DNA of 64,000 bases. Origin: Mycobacterium colombiense (GTDB taxonomy: Bacteria; Actinomycetota; Actinomycetes; Mycobacteriales; Mycobacteriaceae). Made by a program: the position numbers and the translations under genes. Below are positions 51,448-61,130 of this stretch, piece by piece (the first letter of the stretch is position 1; each line of letters opens with the position of its first letter). The stretch lies in the NCBI RefSeq assembly GCF_001953985.1, contig NZ_MBEI01000031.1, forward strand, positions 214,674 to 278,673, given 5' to 3'. Under the pieces are notes generated by a model, which was given only the letters and a program-made list of their open reading frames with translations, was not told the DNA's origin and did no database searches.

Positions 51448-51941
51448 TGCAGTCCTACACCGTGCGATTCCACGTCGACGCTCCGCCGCGGAAGGTCTGG
51501 CGGGTGCTGCATCCGCCGCCGCCACCGAATGCCCCACGCCCGCGGGTGGTCACCTGGCCCACCGGCAGCATGGAAATCCTCAACGAGGGCAACGAAGCGG
51601 GCGAGGGCTTGGTCCGCACCTGCATCTTCGAAGTGCCCAAATACCTGCTGACCGGCGGCAGGGCCCGATCGTGGGAAACGGTGACCGAGGCAGAGCTCAA
51701 CAAGCTCTCGCGCTACGTGGCCGTCGGCGCCCCGCTGTGGTCGCGCGCCGAGGGCTATCACCGGCTCAAAGAGCAGCCCGACGGCACCACCGTGGTGACG
51801 TTCCACGAGACCTATCACGCCTACAACCCGGTGCTGCGCTTCTTCCTCGAACGCCCGGTGCACGCGAAGATCTCCCGCGGCAACCTCGAGACCTACGAGC
51901 ACGCGCTCGGTTACGCGGGCCGAGTGCGGCGGCTTGCCTAG
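51447..51941 (+). CDS. SRPBCC-like protein
   Basis: A 164-aa helix-grip-fold protein: 'YTVRFHVDAPPRKVWRVLHP', then a Pro-rich loop, 'AEGYHRLKEQPDGTTVVTFH' strands and a closing helix 'ERPVHAKISRGNLETYEHAL'. It starts inside the nitroreductase stop codon. Probably a ligand carrier or cyclase in the same pathway as the CMD and nitroreductase proteins. The fold call is by pattern only. Confidence 0.75.
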   Translation: MQSYTVRFHVDAPPRKVWRVLHPPPPPNAPRPRVVTWPTGSMEILNEGNEAGEGLVRTCIFEVPKYLLTGGRARSWETVTEAELNKLSRYVAVGAPLWSRAEGYHRLKEQPDGTTVVTFHETYHAYNPVLRFFLERPVHAKISRGNLETYEHALGYAGRVRRLA

Positions 51942-52005
51942 CGGTAGTTGCCGCAGGGCCGATTTCACAGGGATATGAATTAGGTTCTTGACCCCGGTAC
52001 CCTCG

Positions 52006-52617
52006 ATGTCTATGGGTGGAGTACCTACTGCGGCGAGGTTGCTTGCCGCGAGCCTGATGATCGCGGGCTGGGCCGCGTCCACCGTGGTCGCCAGCGCCGA
52101 TCCGGACGAGACACAGGGACCGGCGCCGGGGGCATCCGCTGCACCGGCACCGGCCGCTTCTCCGGCGCCGTCGCCGGGCGCCCCGCCAGAACCAGCCGGG
52201 CCGAAGACCTCCATCGACAAGGACGGCATCTACGCGGTGGGAACTGACATCGTGCCGGGCATCTACAGCTCCGGGGGTCCCGTCGACAACGGCACCTGCT
52301 ACTGGAAGCGGACCAGCAACCCGGACGGCGCCCTGATCGACAACGCCATGTCGAAGAAGCCGCAGGTAGTGCAGATCGATCCGGGCGACAAGGCGTTCAA
52401 GACCTCGGGCTGCCAGCCCTGGCAGCTGACGCCGGACGCGGTTCCGCCCTCCACCGCGCCGCCCGCGGGTGTGCAAGGCACGCTCGGCATCCTCAACAGC
52501 CTGCTGGGCGGTCAACAGCAGGCGCGCCCGGCCTCGCCGGCCCCCCAAGCCCCGGCCGCCTCACCGGCCCCGCAGGCGCCGGCGGCTTCACCGGCCGCGC
52601 CGGCCCCGCATTCCTGA
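52006..52617 (+). CDS. Secreted Ala/Pro-rich protein (Rv1906c-like)
   Basis: About 203 aa. A signal peptide ('AARLLAASLMIAGWAASTVV' ending ASA) precedes an Ala/Pro linker, a compact domain of about 80 residues ('GIYAVGTDIVPGIYSSGG', 'CYWKRTSNPDG', 'DKAFKTSGCQPWQL') with two Cys likely in a disulphide, and a second Ala/Pro tail. The domain type is widespread in secreted actinobacterial proteins of unknown role. The position beside aao matches Rv1906c. ATG 52006 or 52012; a TACCCT hexamer at 51998 would make the 52012 ATG nearly leaderless. Confidence 0.78.
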   Translation: MSMGGVPTAARLLAASLMIAGWAASTVVASADPDETQGPAPGASAAPAPAASPAPSPGAPPEPAGPKTSIDKDGIYAVGTDIVPGIYSSGGPVDNGTCYWKRTSNPDGALIDNAMSKKPQVVQIDPGDKAFKTSGCQPWQLTPDAVPPSTAPPAGVQGTLGILNSLLGGQQQARPASPAPQAPAASPAPQAPAASPAAPAPHS

Positions 52618-52677
52618 CCCGCCTCAAGGGCACTCGACGCTGACCCGCGACGGGCCTCTTTTCGCTACCGTGGCGCC

Positions 52678-53643
52678 GTGGCACATTCGGAGCGGATTGT
52701 CGTCGTCGGTGCCGGCGTCAGCGGATTGACGTCGGCCATCTGCCTGGCCGAGGCGGGCCGGCCGGTCCGGGTATGGGCGGCCGCGACGCTGAAGCAGACG
52801 ACGTCGGCGGTGGCGGGCGCGATCTGGCTTCCCCCCCGGCCCGCCGAGCGTGCGGCCGAGACGCTGGGCTGGGTCGAGCACTCGCTGCGGGTGTTCACCG
52901 AGCTTGCCCAGGATCCCGACTCCGGGGTGCAGCTGGCGCCGGTGCTGGCCGTCGGTGAGCTGAACGCCAGTCAGGCGATGTCGCCGTCGGCGGCGGCGCT
53001 GATCCCCGACCTGCGCCCGGCCGACCCGGCCGATGTCCCCGAGGGCCTCGGCGCCGGATTTCGCGCGACCGTGCCGATGATCGACATGCCGCACTATCTC
53101 GATTACCTGACCCGGCGCCTGGCGTCGGCCGGCTGCGAAATCGAGGAGCGTCCCGTGCAATCGCTCGACGAGGCCGCCGACGCCGCCGCAATCGTCGTCA
53201 ACTGCGCCGGGCTGGCCGCCGGCTCGCTGACCGGTGATGACACCGTGCGGCCGTTGTTCGGCCAGCACGTGGTGCTCACCAATCCCGGTCTGCGGCAACC
53301 GTTTGTGCAAATCAATGACGGTCCGGAATGGACCTGCTACTTTCCCCACCCGGAGCGGGTGGTCTGCGGCGGTATCAGCATCCCGGACCGCTGGGACACC
53401 ACGGCCGACCCCGACCTGACCGAACGCATCCTGCAGCGCTGCCGCGGCGTCGAGCCGCGGCTCAACGACACCGAGGTGATCGAGGTGATCACCGGGCTGC
53501 GTCCCGACCGTCCGTCGGTGCGGGTGGAGGCCGAGCCGCTGGGGCGGGCGCGGTGCATCCACAATTACGGGCACGGCGGCAACGGCGTCACCCTGTCCTG
53601 GGGTTGCGCGCGCGACGTCGTGAACCTGACAAAAGATGGCTAG
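52678..53643 (+). CDS. aao: D-amino-acid oxidase
   Basis: A 321-aa FAD enzyme that deaminates D-amino acids oxidatively. N-terminal 'IVVVGAGVSGLTSAICLAEA' is the FAD-binding fold, 'VVNCAGLAAGSL' the DAO family strand, and the C-terminal 'HNYGHGGNGVTLSWG' the DAO signature. M. tuberculosis Rv1905c (aao) is the ortholog by order and content. GTG start. It ends 4 bases into the convergent membrane-protein gene. Confidence 0.92.
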   Translation: MAHSERIVVVGAGVSGLTSAICLAEAGRPVRVWAAATLKQTTSAVAGAIWLPPRPAERAAETLGWVEHSLRVFTELAQDPDSGVQLAPVLAVGELNASQAMSPSAAALIPDLRPADPADVPEGLGAGFRATVPMIDMPHYLDYLTRRLASAGCEIEERPVQSLDEAADAAAIVVNCAGLAAGSLTGDDTVRPLFGQHVVLTNPGLRQPFVQINDGPEWTCYFPHPERVVCGGISIPDRWDTTADPDLTERILQRCRGVEPRLNDTEVIEVITGLRPDRPSVRVEAEPLGRARCIHNYGHGGNGVTLSWGCARDVVNLTKDG

Positions 53644-54053
53644 CGCCCGGCGCCGGTACGCCGAATCACCAAGGACAGCAACCAACTAACGATCGACAGC
53701 ACGATCGCGGCCCAGATCGCGGTCCACCAAAAGTGATCTATCTGCAGGCCCCAATGCGTGGTGTGCTCGGTGATCCGCGCGGTGATCCAGAGCATCAGCG
53801 CATTGACGACGACATGAAACAGGCCGAGCGTCAGGATGTACAGCGGGATCGACAAGATCTGGACGATCGGCTTGATGAAGGCGTTGACCAGACCGAAAAT
53901 CACGGCGACGACGAAGATGATGCCGACCCGCTCCAGCTTCGTGTCTCCACCCACGAAGCGCAGGCCGTGCACGAAAAGGGTGACGATCCACAACGCCAAT
54001 CCGGTCAATGCGGCGCGCAACAGAAAAGGACCCATGCCCGGAAATCCTGCCAT
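53640..54053 (-). CDS. Phage-holin-like (YvlD/PF04020) membrane protein (Rv1903-like)
   Basis: A 137-aa protein with four hydrophobic segments (about residues 9-30, 42-62, 68-90 and 108-130). The pattern 'IIFVVAVIFGLVNAFIKPIV' with 'IPLYILTLGLFHVVVNALML' is that of the PF04020 'phage holin family' membrane proteins, which despite the name are chromosomal and of unknown function. The position matches Rv1903. Confidence 0.82.
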   Translation of the reverse strand: MAGFPGMGPFLLRAALTGLALWIVTLFVHGLRFVGGDTKLERVGIIFVVAVIFGLVNAFIKPIVQILSIPLYILTLGLFHVVVNALMLWITARITEHTTHWGLQIDHFWWTAIWAAIVLSIVSWLLSLVIRRTGAGR

Positions 54054-54082
54054 CCGCCCGGCCGGGAAGTAAGCCGGAAAGC

Positions 54083-55150
54083 TCAGTTCAGGTTGTAGAA
54101 GCGCTGCGCGTTCAAGCCGCCGATCTTTTCCCGCGAGCCCTCGCTGATGTCACCACGGGTGCGCAGGTGCTTGGTGCTCTCCGGCCACTCGCCGTCCCAG
54201 TGCGGGTAGTCGCTGGCGAACATGATGAAATCGTCGCCCAGCACATCGATCACGCCGGGAAGGATCGGTTCCTCCGGCTCGCACGTCACCCAGATGTTGC
54301 CCGCGGCCAGATAGTCGTGCGGGTCGCGACGCCAGCCGCGCTCCACCCAGTCGCCGCGCTTCTCGTAGTGTTCGTGCAGCCGATCCATGAAGAAGGGCAC
54401 CCAGCCCGCGCCCGCCTCCAGGAACGCGACCCGCAACTCCGGATGGCGCTCGAAGACGCCGCCGGACACCATCGCGGTCATCGCCGTCATCTGGTCGAAC
54501 GGAAAACTGATGCAGTGCACCTGGATGTAGTTCGTGAAGCGGTCCACGCCGATCTTGGGCAGATGAATGCCCGGGGCGCCGTGCACGCCCAGCGGCATGC
54601 CGAGCTCGACGGCGGCGGCGTAGAACGGGTCCAGGTCGGGATGGTCGAGGTTGCGGCTCTTGAGCGCCGGCGGCACCAAAGTCGCAATCAGCCCAAGCTC
54701 TTTCGCCTCCGTCATGATGTCGATGGCCACCCGGCCGTGCTCGATCGGTGTCACGGCGACGCCGCGCAACCGCCCGCCCGACGAGGCGCAGTAGTCCGCG
54801 ATCCACTGGTTGTACAGGCGGGAGAAGCCGGCGGCGAATTCCGGATCCTCCAGACTCGGCGCGCACAGCCCCATGCTCGGATACAGCACCATCGTGTCGA
54901 TGTGATCGAGGTCCGCGTCGCCCAGCACGCCCTCCGGTGAGCGGCAATTGATGTCAGGCGCCTTGCTGATCCCATGCTCGGGTGGGCAGCCCGCGCCCGG
55001 GCCCGTGTCCTCCGGGTAATTGCGGCCCTCGAGCGTCAGCCCCGGCCGCCCATCCGTGCTGAGCTTGACGTGCTGCGGCCAGCGTTTGATCGCTTCGATT
55101 GCCAGCGAAGAATTCTCGGCCACATGCCCATCGGCGTCGATGATCCGCAT
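54083..55150 (-). CDS. Amidohydrolase 2 family metal-dependent hydrolase/decarboxylase
   Basis: A 355-aa TIM-barrel amidohydrolase of the ACMSD-like group. The N-terminal metal motif is '[12 protein letters not shown]' (DxH variant), followed by '[14 protein letters not shown]' and the C-terminal '[16 protein letters not shown]' carrying the catalytic Asp. Substrates in this group are aromatic carboxylates or lactone-type intermediates. ATG 55150 is chosen because the metal motif starts immediately. It is divergent from the nanT-like gene, 76 bases away. Confidence 0.87.
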   Translation of the reverse strand: MRIIDADGHVAENSSLAIEAIKRWPQHVKLSTDGRPGLTLEGRNYPEDTGPGAGCPPEHGISKAPDINCRSPEGVLGDADLDHIDTMVLYPSMGLCAPSLEDPEFAAGFSRLYNQWIADYCASSGGRLRGVAVTPIEHGRVAIDIMTEAKELGLIATLVPPALKSRNLDHPDLDPFYAAAVELGMPLGVHGAPGIHLPKIGVDRFTNYIQVHCISFPFDQMTAMTAMVSGGVFERHPELRVAFLEAGAGWVPFFMDRLHEHYEKRGDWVERGWRRDPHDYLAAGNIWVTCEPEEPILPGVIDVLGDDFIMFASDYPHWDGEWPESTKHLRTRGDISEGSREKIGGLNAQRFYNLN

Positions 55151-55226
55151 GTATCCGGAACTTACTCCGGGAGTCCGCATGGTGGAACAGGTCGCGGTAT
55201 CGCGCCGTGTACTGCACGATGCTGAC

Positions 55227-56489
55227 GTGACCACACAACGGTTGACCGCCGATCAGCGGAACTCCTTCATCGCGGCGCTCCTGGGCTGGACGATGGACGC
55301 CTTCGACTACTTCATCGTGGTGCTCGTCTACGCCGACATCGCCAAGACGTTCCACCACAGCAAGGCCGAGGTCGCGTTCGTCACGACGGCCACCCTGATC
55401 ATGCGGCCCGTCGGCGCACTGCTCTTCGGGCTATGGGCCGACCGCGTCGGCCGGCGGCTGCCGCTGATGGTCGACGTGATGTTCTATTCGGTGGTGGGCT
55501 TCCTGTGCGCGTTCGCGCCGAACTTCACCGTGCTGGTCATCCTGCGCCTGCTTTACGGCATCGGCATGGGCGGTGAGTGGGGGCTCGGCGCCGCGCTGGC
55601 CATGGAGAAGGTTCCCGTCGAGCGACGCGGGTTCTTCTCCGGGCTGCTGCAGGAGGGGTACGCGTTCGGCTACCTGCTGGCGAGCGTGGCCTCGCTGGTG
55701 GTGATCGACTGGCTCGGCCTGTCGTGGCGGTGGCTGTTCGGCTTGAGCATCGTTCCCGCGCTGATCAGCCTGGTCATCCGGTACCGGGTGGAGGAGTCCG
55801 AGGTGTGGGAGGCCGCGCAGCACCAGATGAAGCTCACCAGCACCCGAATCCGCGACGTGCTGCGCAACGGCGCGATCATCCGCCGGTTCATCTACCTGGC
55901 GTTGCTGATGACGGCGTTCAACTGGATGAGCCACGGCACGCAGGACGTCTACCCCACCTTCCTGGGGGCGCACACCAACCACGGCGCCAACCTGGCCAGC
56001 ACGACGGTCAAGTGGATCGTGGTGGCCTACAACGTCGGCGCCATCATCGGCGGGCTCGTCTTCGGCAGCCTGTCACAGCGATTCAGCCGCCGCTACACCG
56101 TCGTCTTCTGTGCGATCTTGGCACTGCCGATCGTGCCGTTGTTCGCGTACTCACGCAGCGCGGCGATGCTGTGCCTGGGTTCGTTCTTGATGCAGTTGTT
56201 CGTGCAGGGCGCCTGGGGCGTGATTCCCGCCCACCTCACCGAGATGTCCCCGGATGCCATCCGCGGCCTCTACCCCGGCGTGACCTACCAGCTCGGAAAC
56301 CTGCTGGCGGCGTTCAACTTGCCGATCCAGGAACGCCTCGCCGAATCACATGGCTACCCTTTTGCTCTGTCGGCGACGATCGTGCCGGTGCTGATCGCGG
56401 TCGCGGTGCTCACGCTGATCGGGAAGGACGCCACCGGAATCCGATTCGGCACCACCGAAAGTGCCTTCCTGGCAAGCGAAATGACGTGA
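55227..56489 (+). CDS. nanT: MFS transporter, sialate/sugar:H+ symporter-like (NanT)
   Basis: A 420-aa 12-helix major facilitator. The loop 2-3 signature is '[17 protein letters not shown]', the first helix has '[16 protein letters not shown]' (the D-x2-D-like motif of NanT/ShiA/lactate transporters), and '[20 protein letters not shown]' is typical of this branch. The name follows Rv1902c by synteny; true substrate may be another organic acid. GTG 55227 is used, with a CACGAT -10-like element 7 bases upstream. It converges on cinA (2-base gap). Confidence 0.85.
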   Translation: MTTQRLTADQRNSFIAALLGWTMDAFDYFIVVLVYADIAKTFHHSKAEVAFVTTATLIMRPVGALLFGLWADRVGRRLPLMVDVMFYSVVGFLCAFAPNFTVLVILRLLYGIGMGGEWGLGAALAMEKVPVERRGFFSGLLQEGYAFGYLLASVASLVVIDWLGLSWRWLFGLSIVPALISLVIRYRVEESEVWEAAQHQMKLTSTRIRDVLRNGAIIRRFIYLALLMTAFNWMSHGTQDVYPTFLGAHTNHGANLASTTVKWIVVAYNVGAIIGGLVFGSLSQRFSRRYTVVFCAILALPIVPLFAYSRSAAMLCLGSFLMQLFVQGAWGVIPAHLTEMSPDAIRGLYPGVTYQLGNLLAAFNLPIQERLAESHGYPFALSATIVPVLIAVAVLTLIGKDATGIRFGTTESAFLASEMT

Positions 56490-56491
56490 CG

Positions 56492-57778
56492 CTATTCGCT
56501 GTTGTCCAGTAGGCGCCGCAGCAGGTGCATGGCCACCGTGGTCGAGCGCTCCCGGACATCCGAGCGGTTGCCGGGAAGCCGCAGCGTGCGGGTGTCGGTG
56601 CGGCCGTTGGCCGTTACGCTGAAACAGACTGTGCCGACCGGCTTTTCTTCCGTTCCCCCGCCCGGGCCGGCGATTCCGGCGATCGCGACCGCGGTGTCGG
56701 CCCCGAAGCGCTGCAGCGCGCCCGCGGCCATCGCCTCGGCCACCGGCTCGGACACCGCGCCATGCGCTTCGATCAGCGCCTGGTCGACCCCGAGCAGTTC
56801 CGCCTTCGCTTCGTTCGAGTAGGACACCACACCGCCGGCCACATAATCCGACGAGCCGGGCCGGTCGGTCAGGCGCGCCGCGAGCAGTCCCGCGGTGCAG
56901 GACTCCGCCGTCGCGATCCGGTGGCCGGCCAGGAGATGCGCGACCAGATCGTCGACGCGGGAGCCGTCCTCGGAGTAGAGCTGATGTCCGTGCCTCTCCC
57001 GCAGCAGCTTGACCAGCTGTGCGTACGCGTCGGCGGCGTCCGGCTCATAGCGGGTGACCATTTCGATCTCCCCGCGCCGCAGGCAGGTGGTGATCTCGAG
57101 TTGCCCGAAGCCGGGGACGACCTGTTCGGCGTCGCGCAGTGTCTCGGCCAGCCCCGACTCGGGCAGCCCGAACATGCGCAGCATCTCCTGCCGGTAGACG
57201 GTTCGGCCGGCGATCGCGTCCTGCGCCGCAGGTGTCTCGATGGCGGTGTGCCACATGGGCTGCAGCTCGCGCGGCGGACCTGGCAGCACGATCACCGTCG
57301 GCCTGCCGGGCACGACGACGCCGGGCGCGGTGCCGACCGGGTCGAGCACCTGCGCCCCCGCGGGCACCATGGCCTGCTTGCGGTTGGCGGCGCGCAGCGA
57401 CTCGAAAGTGCCGGGATCCAAGGCGGATTGGAACGCGGGGTTGCGCGCCATCAGCTTCTTGAGGATGTTGGCGATCTTCTCCTCGACCTCGGCGTCCAGC
57501 ACCAGCTCCCGTTCGCAGAACCGGGCCACCACCTCGACCGTCATGTCGTCGGCCGTCGGCCCCAGGCCGCCGCTGGTGACGATCAGGTCCACGCCCTGGT
57601 CGGCGAGGAATCGGAGCTGCGCCTCGATGTCGGCCGGCCGGTCGCCGCAGATGGTGATGTGCGCCAGCTCGACGCCCAGTTCCAGGAGGCGATCGGCGAT
57701 CCAGGGGCCGTTCGCATCTTGGACGCGTCCGGTGAGGACCTCGGTTCCGGTGACAACGATTCCTGCGCGTGCGCTCAC
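56492..57778 (-). CDS. cinA: CinA-family protein (COG1058/PncC fusion)
   Basis: A 428-aa two-domain protein. The N-terminal molybdopterin-binding-like domain ('[16 protein letters not shown]', '[13 protein letters not shown]') is linked to ADP-ribose pyrophosphatase activity in other bacteria; the C-terminal PncC domain ('[17 protein letters not shown]', '[20 protein letters not shown]') is a nicotinamide-mononucleotide amidase fold. In mycobacteria CinA has been linked to cleavage of NAD-drug adducts. GTG 57778 matches the VSARAGIV N-terminus of the family. Ortholog of Rv1901. Confidence 0.92.
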   Translation of the reverse strand: MSARAGIVVTGTEVLTGRVQDANGPWIADRLLELGVELAHITICGDRPADIEAQLRFLADQGVDLIVTSGGLGPTADDMTVEVVARFCERELVLDAEVEEKIANILKKLMARNPAFQSALDPGTFESLRAANRKQAMVPAGAQVLDPVGTAPGVVVPGRPTVIVLPGPPRELQPMWHTAIETPAAQDAIAGRTVYRQEMLRMFGLPESGLAETLRDAEQVVPGFGQLEITTCLRRGEIEMVTRYEPDAADAYAQLVKLLRERHGHQLYSEDGSRVDDLVAHLLAGHRIATAESCTAGLLAARLTDRPGSSDYVAGGVVSYSNEAKAELLGVDQALIEAHGAVSEPVAEAMAAGALQRFGADTAVAIAGIAGPGGGTEEKPVGTVCFSVTANGRTDTRTLRLPGNRSDVRERSTTVAMHLLRRLLDNSE

Positions 57779-57832
57779 CGCCCTGAGCCTACGCATGGGT
57801 GCGAGGGCGGTCGTTGCGAGGACAATGAGCCC

Positions 57833-58327
57833 ATGATCCAGTTAGAGGTAATTCAGGCCGACGTGACCAAGCTCGAACTCGACGCGATCACCAACGCGGC
57901 CAATACCGAGCTGCGGCATGGTGGCGGTGTCGCCGCGGCCATCTCGCGCGCGGGCGGGCCCGCCGTGCAGCGGGAATCGACCGAGAAGGCGCCGATCGGG
58001 CTCGGGGAGGCGATCGAGACCACGGGCGGCGACATGCCGGCGCGCTATGTCATCCATGCGGCGACGATGGAGCTCGGCGGCCCGACGTCGGCCGAGATCA
58101 TCACCGCCGCCACGGCTTCGACGCTGCGCAAGGCCGATGAGCTCGGTTGCCGCTCCCTCGGGCTGGTGGCCTTCGGCACCGGTGTGGGCGGCTTTCCGCT
58201 GGACGAGGCGGCGCGGCTGATGGTCGACGCCGTCCGGCAGCACCAACCCGGTTCGCTGCGCAAGGTGGTGTTCGCCGTACACGGCGAGCCGGCCGAACGG
58301 GCGTTTCAGTCCGCGGTGGGCGGCTGA
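57833..58327 (+). CDS. Macro-domain ADP-ribose-binding protein (Rv1899c-like)
   Basis: A 164-aa stand-alone macro domain: '[20 protein letters not shown]' holds the NAAN and GGG-V loops that bind ADP-ribose, and '[20 protein letters not shown]' the second phosphate loop. It may de-ADP-ribosylate proteins or hydrolyse O-acetyl-ADP-ribose. The M. tuberculosis counterpart is called LppD, but no lipoprotein signal is present here. A GACAAT hexamer 6 bases before the ATG suggests a leaderless transcript. Divergent from cinA, also linked to NAD metabolism. Confidence 0.9.
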   Translation: MIQLEVIQADVTKLELDAITNAANTELRHGGGVAAAISRAGGPAVQRESTEKAPIGLGEAIETTGGDMPARYVIHAATMELGGPTSAEIITAATASTLRKADELGCRSLGLVAFGTGVGGFPLDEAARLMVDAVRQHQPGSLRKVVFAVHGEPAERAFQSAVGG

Positions 58328-58629
58328 TCCCCGGACAGGTAGCGCTCGACGGTCGCGACCTTCTGCGTCATCGCGTCGCTGGTCCCGGCGCGCCAATCCG
58401 CCTTGATCACCGTGCTGACCCTGGGCGCGCGGGCGGCCACGGCCTCGACCGCGCGCTGCACCACGGCCATGACTTCTGCCCAGGTTTCGCCTTCGATGAC
58501 GGTGAACATCGAATCAGTCTTGTTGGGCAGCCCGGATTCGCGAACCACGCGAACCGCTTCGGCGACGATCTCGCCGACACCCTCGCCCACTCCCATCGGG
58601 GTGACGGAAAACGCGACGAGCACGGACAC
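58306..58629 (-). CDS. Thiamine-binding/UPF0045 (MTH1187-YkoF) family protein (Rv1898-like)
   Basis: A 107-aa protein with the ferredoxin-like fold of the MTH1187/UPF0045 group: '[20 protein letters not shown]', '[20 protein letters not shown]' and '[15 protein letters not shown]'. Members bind thiamine or related small molecules. GTG 58629 reproduces the N-terminus of Rv1898 as I remember it. The 3' end overlaps the convergent macro-domain gene by 22 bases. Confidence 0.85.
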   Translation of the reverse strand: MSVLVAFSVTPMGVGEGVGEIVAEAVRVVRESGLPNKTDSMFTVIEGETWAEVMAVVQRAVEAVAARAPRVSTVIKADWRAGTSDAMTQKVATVERYLSGDQPPTAD

Positions 58630-58680
58630 CCCACGAGCGTACCCAACCTGTGAAAGGCCGATCTGGCACCATCGAGGCCC

Positions 58681-59112
58681 ATGCGGGTAGTGGTGCAACG
58701 AGTCTCGTCGGCAACGGTGTCGGTGGAGGGCGCGGTGGTCGGGGCCATCAGCCCGGATGGCCAGGGCCTGCTGGCATTCGTCGGCGTCACCCATAGCGAC
58801 GACCGTGACAAGGCTCGACGGCTCGCCGAGAAGCTCTGGCAGCTAAGGATTCTCGCCGACGAGCGCTCCGCGGCCGACGTCCGGGCGCCGATCCTGGTCG
58901 TCAGCCAGTTCACGCTGTACGCCGACACCGCCAAGGGCCGCCGCCCGTCATGGAACGCGGCCGCTCCAGGAGCGGTCGCCGAGCCGCTGGTCGCGGAGTT
59001 CGCCGAGGCTTTGCGGCAACTCGGTGCCGAGGTGCAGACCGGCGTGTTCGGCGCGAACATGCAGGTCGAACTCGTGAATGACGGTCCGGTAACGGTGATC
59101 TTGGAGCTCTGA
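58681..59112 (+). CDS. dtd: D-aminoacyl-tRNA deacylase
   Basis: A 143-aa protein that removes D-amino acids (and Gly) mischarged on tRNA. The family motifs are exact: '[13 protein letters not shown]' at the N-terminus, the '[16 protein letters not shown]' motif with the catalytic region, and the cross-subunit '[11 protein letters not shown]' (Gly-Pro motif) at the end. Ortholog of Rv1897c. A D-amino-acid oxidase gene lies about 5 kb away in the same conserved block. Confidence 0.95.
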   Translation: MRVVVQRVSSATVSVEGAVVGAISPDGQGLLAFVGVTHSDDRDKARRLAEKLWQLRILADERSAADVRAPILVVSQFTLYADTAKGRRPSWNAAAPGAVAEPLVAEFAEALRQLGAEVQTGVFGANMQVELVNDGPVTVILEL

Positions 59113-59178
59113 AGCCGCCCCGGCAGGTACCGTGGAAACGTCGGCTCTTTGCGGTCGGCGCCGACGGGAGGGGCAAGC

Positions 59179-60090
59179 ATGAGCACGACACCCGAATTCG
59201 GGTCGCTCCGTTCCGACGATGACAACTGGGACATCGTCAGCAGCGTCGGGTATACAGCGCTGCTGGTGGCGGGATGGCGTGCGCTGCATGCCGTGAGCCC
59301 GCGGCCCTTGGTGCGCGACGAATACGCGAAAGTCTTCATCGCCGCGTCGCAGGACCCGTATTTGGCGGGCGTGCTCGCCAACCCGGGTAGCTCCGACGAT
59401 GAGATGGCCTTTCCGCGGCTGTACGGCGTGCAGACCCGGTTCTTCGACGACTTCTTCGAGGCCGCCGGCGCGGCGGGCATCCGGCAGGCGGTGATCGTGG
59501 CCGCCGGGCTGGATTCGCGGGCCTATCGGCTCGAATGGCCGGAAGACACAAGGGTGTTCGAAGTCGACCTGCCGAAGGTTCTCGAATTCAAGTCCCGGGT
59601 TCTCGCGGGTCAGGGCGCCACCCCGAAGGCCCACCGGATCGAGGTCGCCGCCGATCTGCGCACCGACTGGTCGCGGCCGCTGGAAGTGGCCGGGTTCGAC
59701 GTGGAAAGTCCTAGCGCCTGGTCGGTGGAGGGGCTACTGCCCTACCTGACCGACGAGGCGCAACACGCGCTCTTCACCCGGATCAGCGGGCTCAGCGCGC
59801 CGGGCAGCCGGATCGCCATCGGTGCGCTGGGATCGCGCCTGGACCACGACCAGCTCAACGCTCTGGAGGCCAACCACCCGGGCGTCAATGTGTCTGGCAA
59901 TGTGGACTTTTCGGCGCTGACCTACGAACCCCAGTCCGACCCGGCGGAGTGGCTCGCGGCCCACGAATGGAACGTCGAGCCCGTCCGCAACACGCTCGAT
60001 CTTCAAGCCGGGTACGGCATGACCCCGCCGGACGTCGACGTGAAGATCGACAGTTTCATGCGGTCGCAATACATCACGGCGACCAGGTAA
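59179..60090 (+). CDS. SAM-dependent methyltransferase, LCM/Omt family (Rv1896c-like)
   Basis: A 303-aa member of the same family as the 2168-3010 product: '[20 protein letters not shown]', SAM loop '[19 protein letters not shown]', '[17 protein letters not shown]' and '[10 protein letters not shown]'. The substrate is unknown. ATG 59179 has a strong GGGAGGGG site. Position after dtd matches Rv1896c. Confidence 0.9.
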   Translation: MSTTPEFGSLRSDDDNWDIVSSVGYTALLVAGWRALHAVSPRPLVRDEYAKVFIAASQDPYLAGVLANPGSSDDEMAFPRLYGVQTRFFDDFFEAAGAAGIRQAVIVAAGLDSRAYRLEWPEDTRVFEVDLPKVLEFKSRVLAGQGATPKAHRIEVAADLRTDWSRPLEVAGFDVESPSAWSVEGLLPYLTDEAQHALFTRISGLSAPGSRIAIGALGSRLDHDQLNALEANHPGVNVSGNVDFSALTYEPQSDPAEWLAAHEWNVEPVRNTLDLQAGYGMTPPDVDVKIDSFMRSQYITATR

Positions 60091-60094
60091 CTAA

Positions 60095-61120
60095 CTAGGG
60101 CTTCAGCAGGATCTTCACGTCGTCGCCCGATCGGGACTCCGCGGTCGCGTAGCCCTTGGCCGCTTCGTCCAATGGCATTGTGGTGGTGAAGATGCCGTCG
60201 ACATCGAGCCGGCCCGACTGCAGCAGCGGGATCAGCTCCGGCCAGGTGCGCTGCACCGGCGCCGTGGTGAATCGGATGGTCGTGCTGCGGATCAGGCAGC
60301 CCAGCGCGTTGAGCGGGAACGGATTCATGTCGTGCACGCCGACGACCGAGACGGTACCGCCCGGCCGCACCGCGTTGATCGCGTCAGACAGGGAGGCGTC
60401 CGTGGCGACGGCGTCGATCACCGCATCGGCGCCGCGGCCACCGGTGGCCGCCATGATCGCTTCGAGTGCCGGCACCTTGAGCGGCGTCGCTCCCCACCGG
60501 GCGGCACGCTGCAGTCGGCCGTCGACCTGGTCCACCGCGAAAACCGTTGCCGCGCCCTGAAAAAGCGCGCTGCGCAGCGAACACAGTCCAACCGCACCCA
60601 GGCCGATGACCGCCACCGTGCCGCCGAACGGAATGTCGGCACGCTGCGCGGCGGCCCAGCCGGTGGCCAGGTTGTCGGTGAGCAGCAGCGCCTGCTCGGT
60701 GCTGATGCCCTCGGGCATCTTCAGCAGCTGGAAATCGGCGGCGGGCACCGCGAGCAGGTCGGCCTGCGCACCGCCGAGCACACCGCCACCGAAGATCTGA
60801 AAACCTGAGTGGCACATCACCGGATCGTGGGTGGCGCATCCCGCGCACGCGCCGCAGCCGGTGACCGACGACACCAGGACCTGATCGCCGACCTTGACGT
60901 TGCGCACGTCCGGACCGGCGTCCACCACGGTGCCGATGGCCTCGTGGCCGAGCGCGATCGGGTCGGGCATCGGGAAGTCGGCCTCGTAGAAGTGCAGGTC
61001 GGATCCGCAGATGCCGGCGGCGGTCACCTCGACGATCGCCCCGTCTGACCCGGGAAGGGTTGGATCGGGCCGGGTGTCCACCCGGATGCTGCGGGGCCCG
61101 TCGACGACTACGGTGCGCAT
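60095..61120 (-). CDS. Zinc-dependent alcohol dehydrogenase (Rv1895-like)
   Basis: A 341-aa medium-chain dehydrogenase. Catalytic zinc ligands are in 'AAGICGSDLHFYEA' (Cys) and 'IALGHEAIGTVVDAG' (GHE), the structural zinc loop has Cys residues in 'VTGCGACAGCATHDPVMC', and the cofactor loop is 'VAVIGLGAVGLCSLR'. It oxidises an alcohol with NAD(P). Rv1895 is the ortholog by order. It lies 10 bases after the upstream Baeyer-Villiger-type gene on the same strand, so the two probably form an operon: alcohol to ketone to ester. Confidence 0.92.
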   Translation of the reverse strand: MRTVVVDGPRSIRVDTRPDPTLPGSDGAIVEVTAAGICGSDLHFYEADFPMPDPIALGHEAIGTVVDAGPDVRNVKVGDQVLVSSVTGCGACAGCATHDPVMCHSGFQIFGGGVLGGAQADLLAVPAADFQLLKMPEGISTEQALLLTDNLATGWAAAQRADIPFGGTVAVIGLGAVGLCSLRSALFQGAATVFAVDQVDGRLQRAARWGATPLKVPALEAIMAATGGRGADAVIDAVATDASLSDAINAVRPGGTVSVVGVHDMNPFPLNALGCLIRSTTIRFTTAPVQRTWPELIPLLQSGRLDVDGIFTTTMPLDEAAKGYATAESRSGDDVKILLKP

Positions 61121-61130
61121 GTTGGGATGC

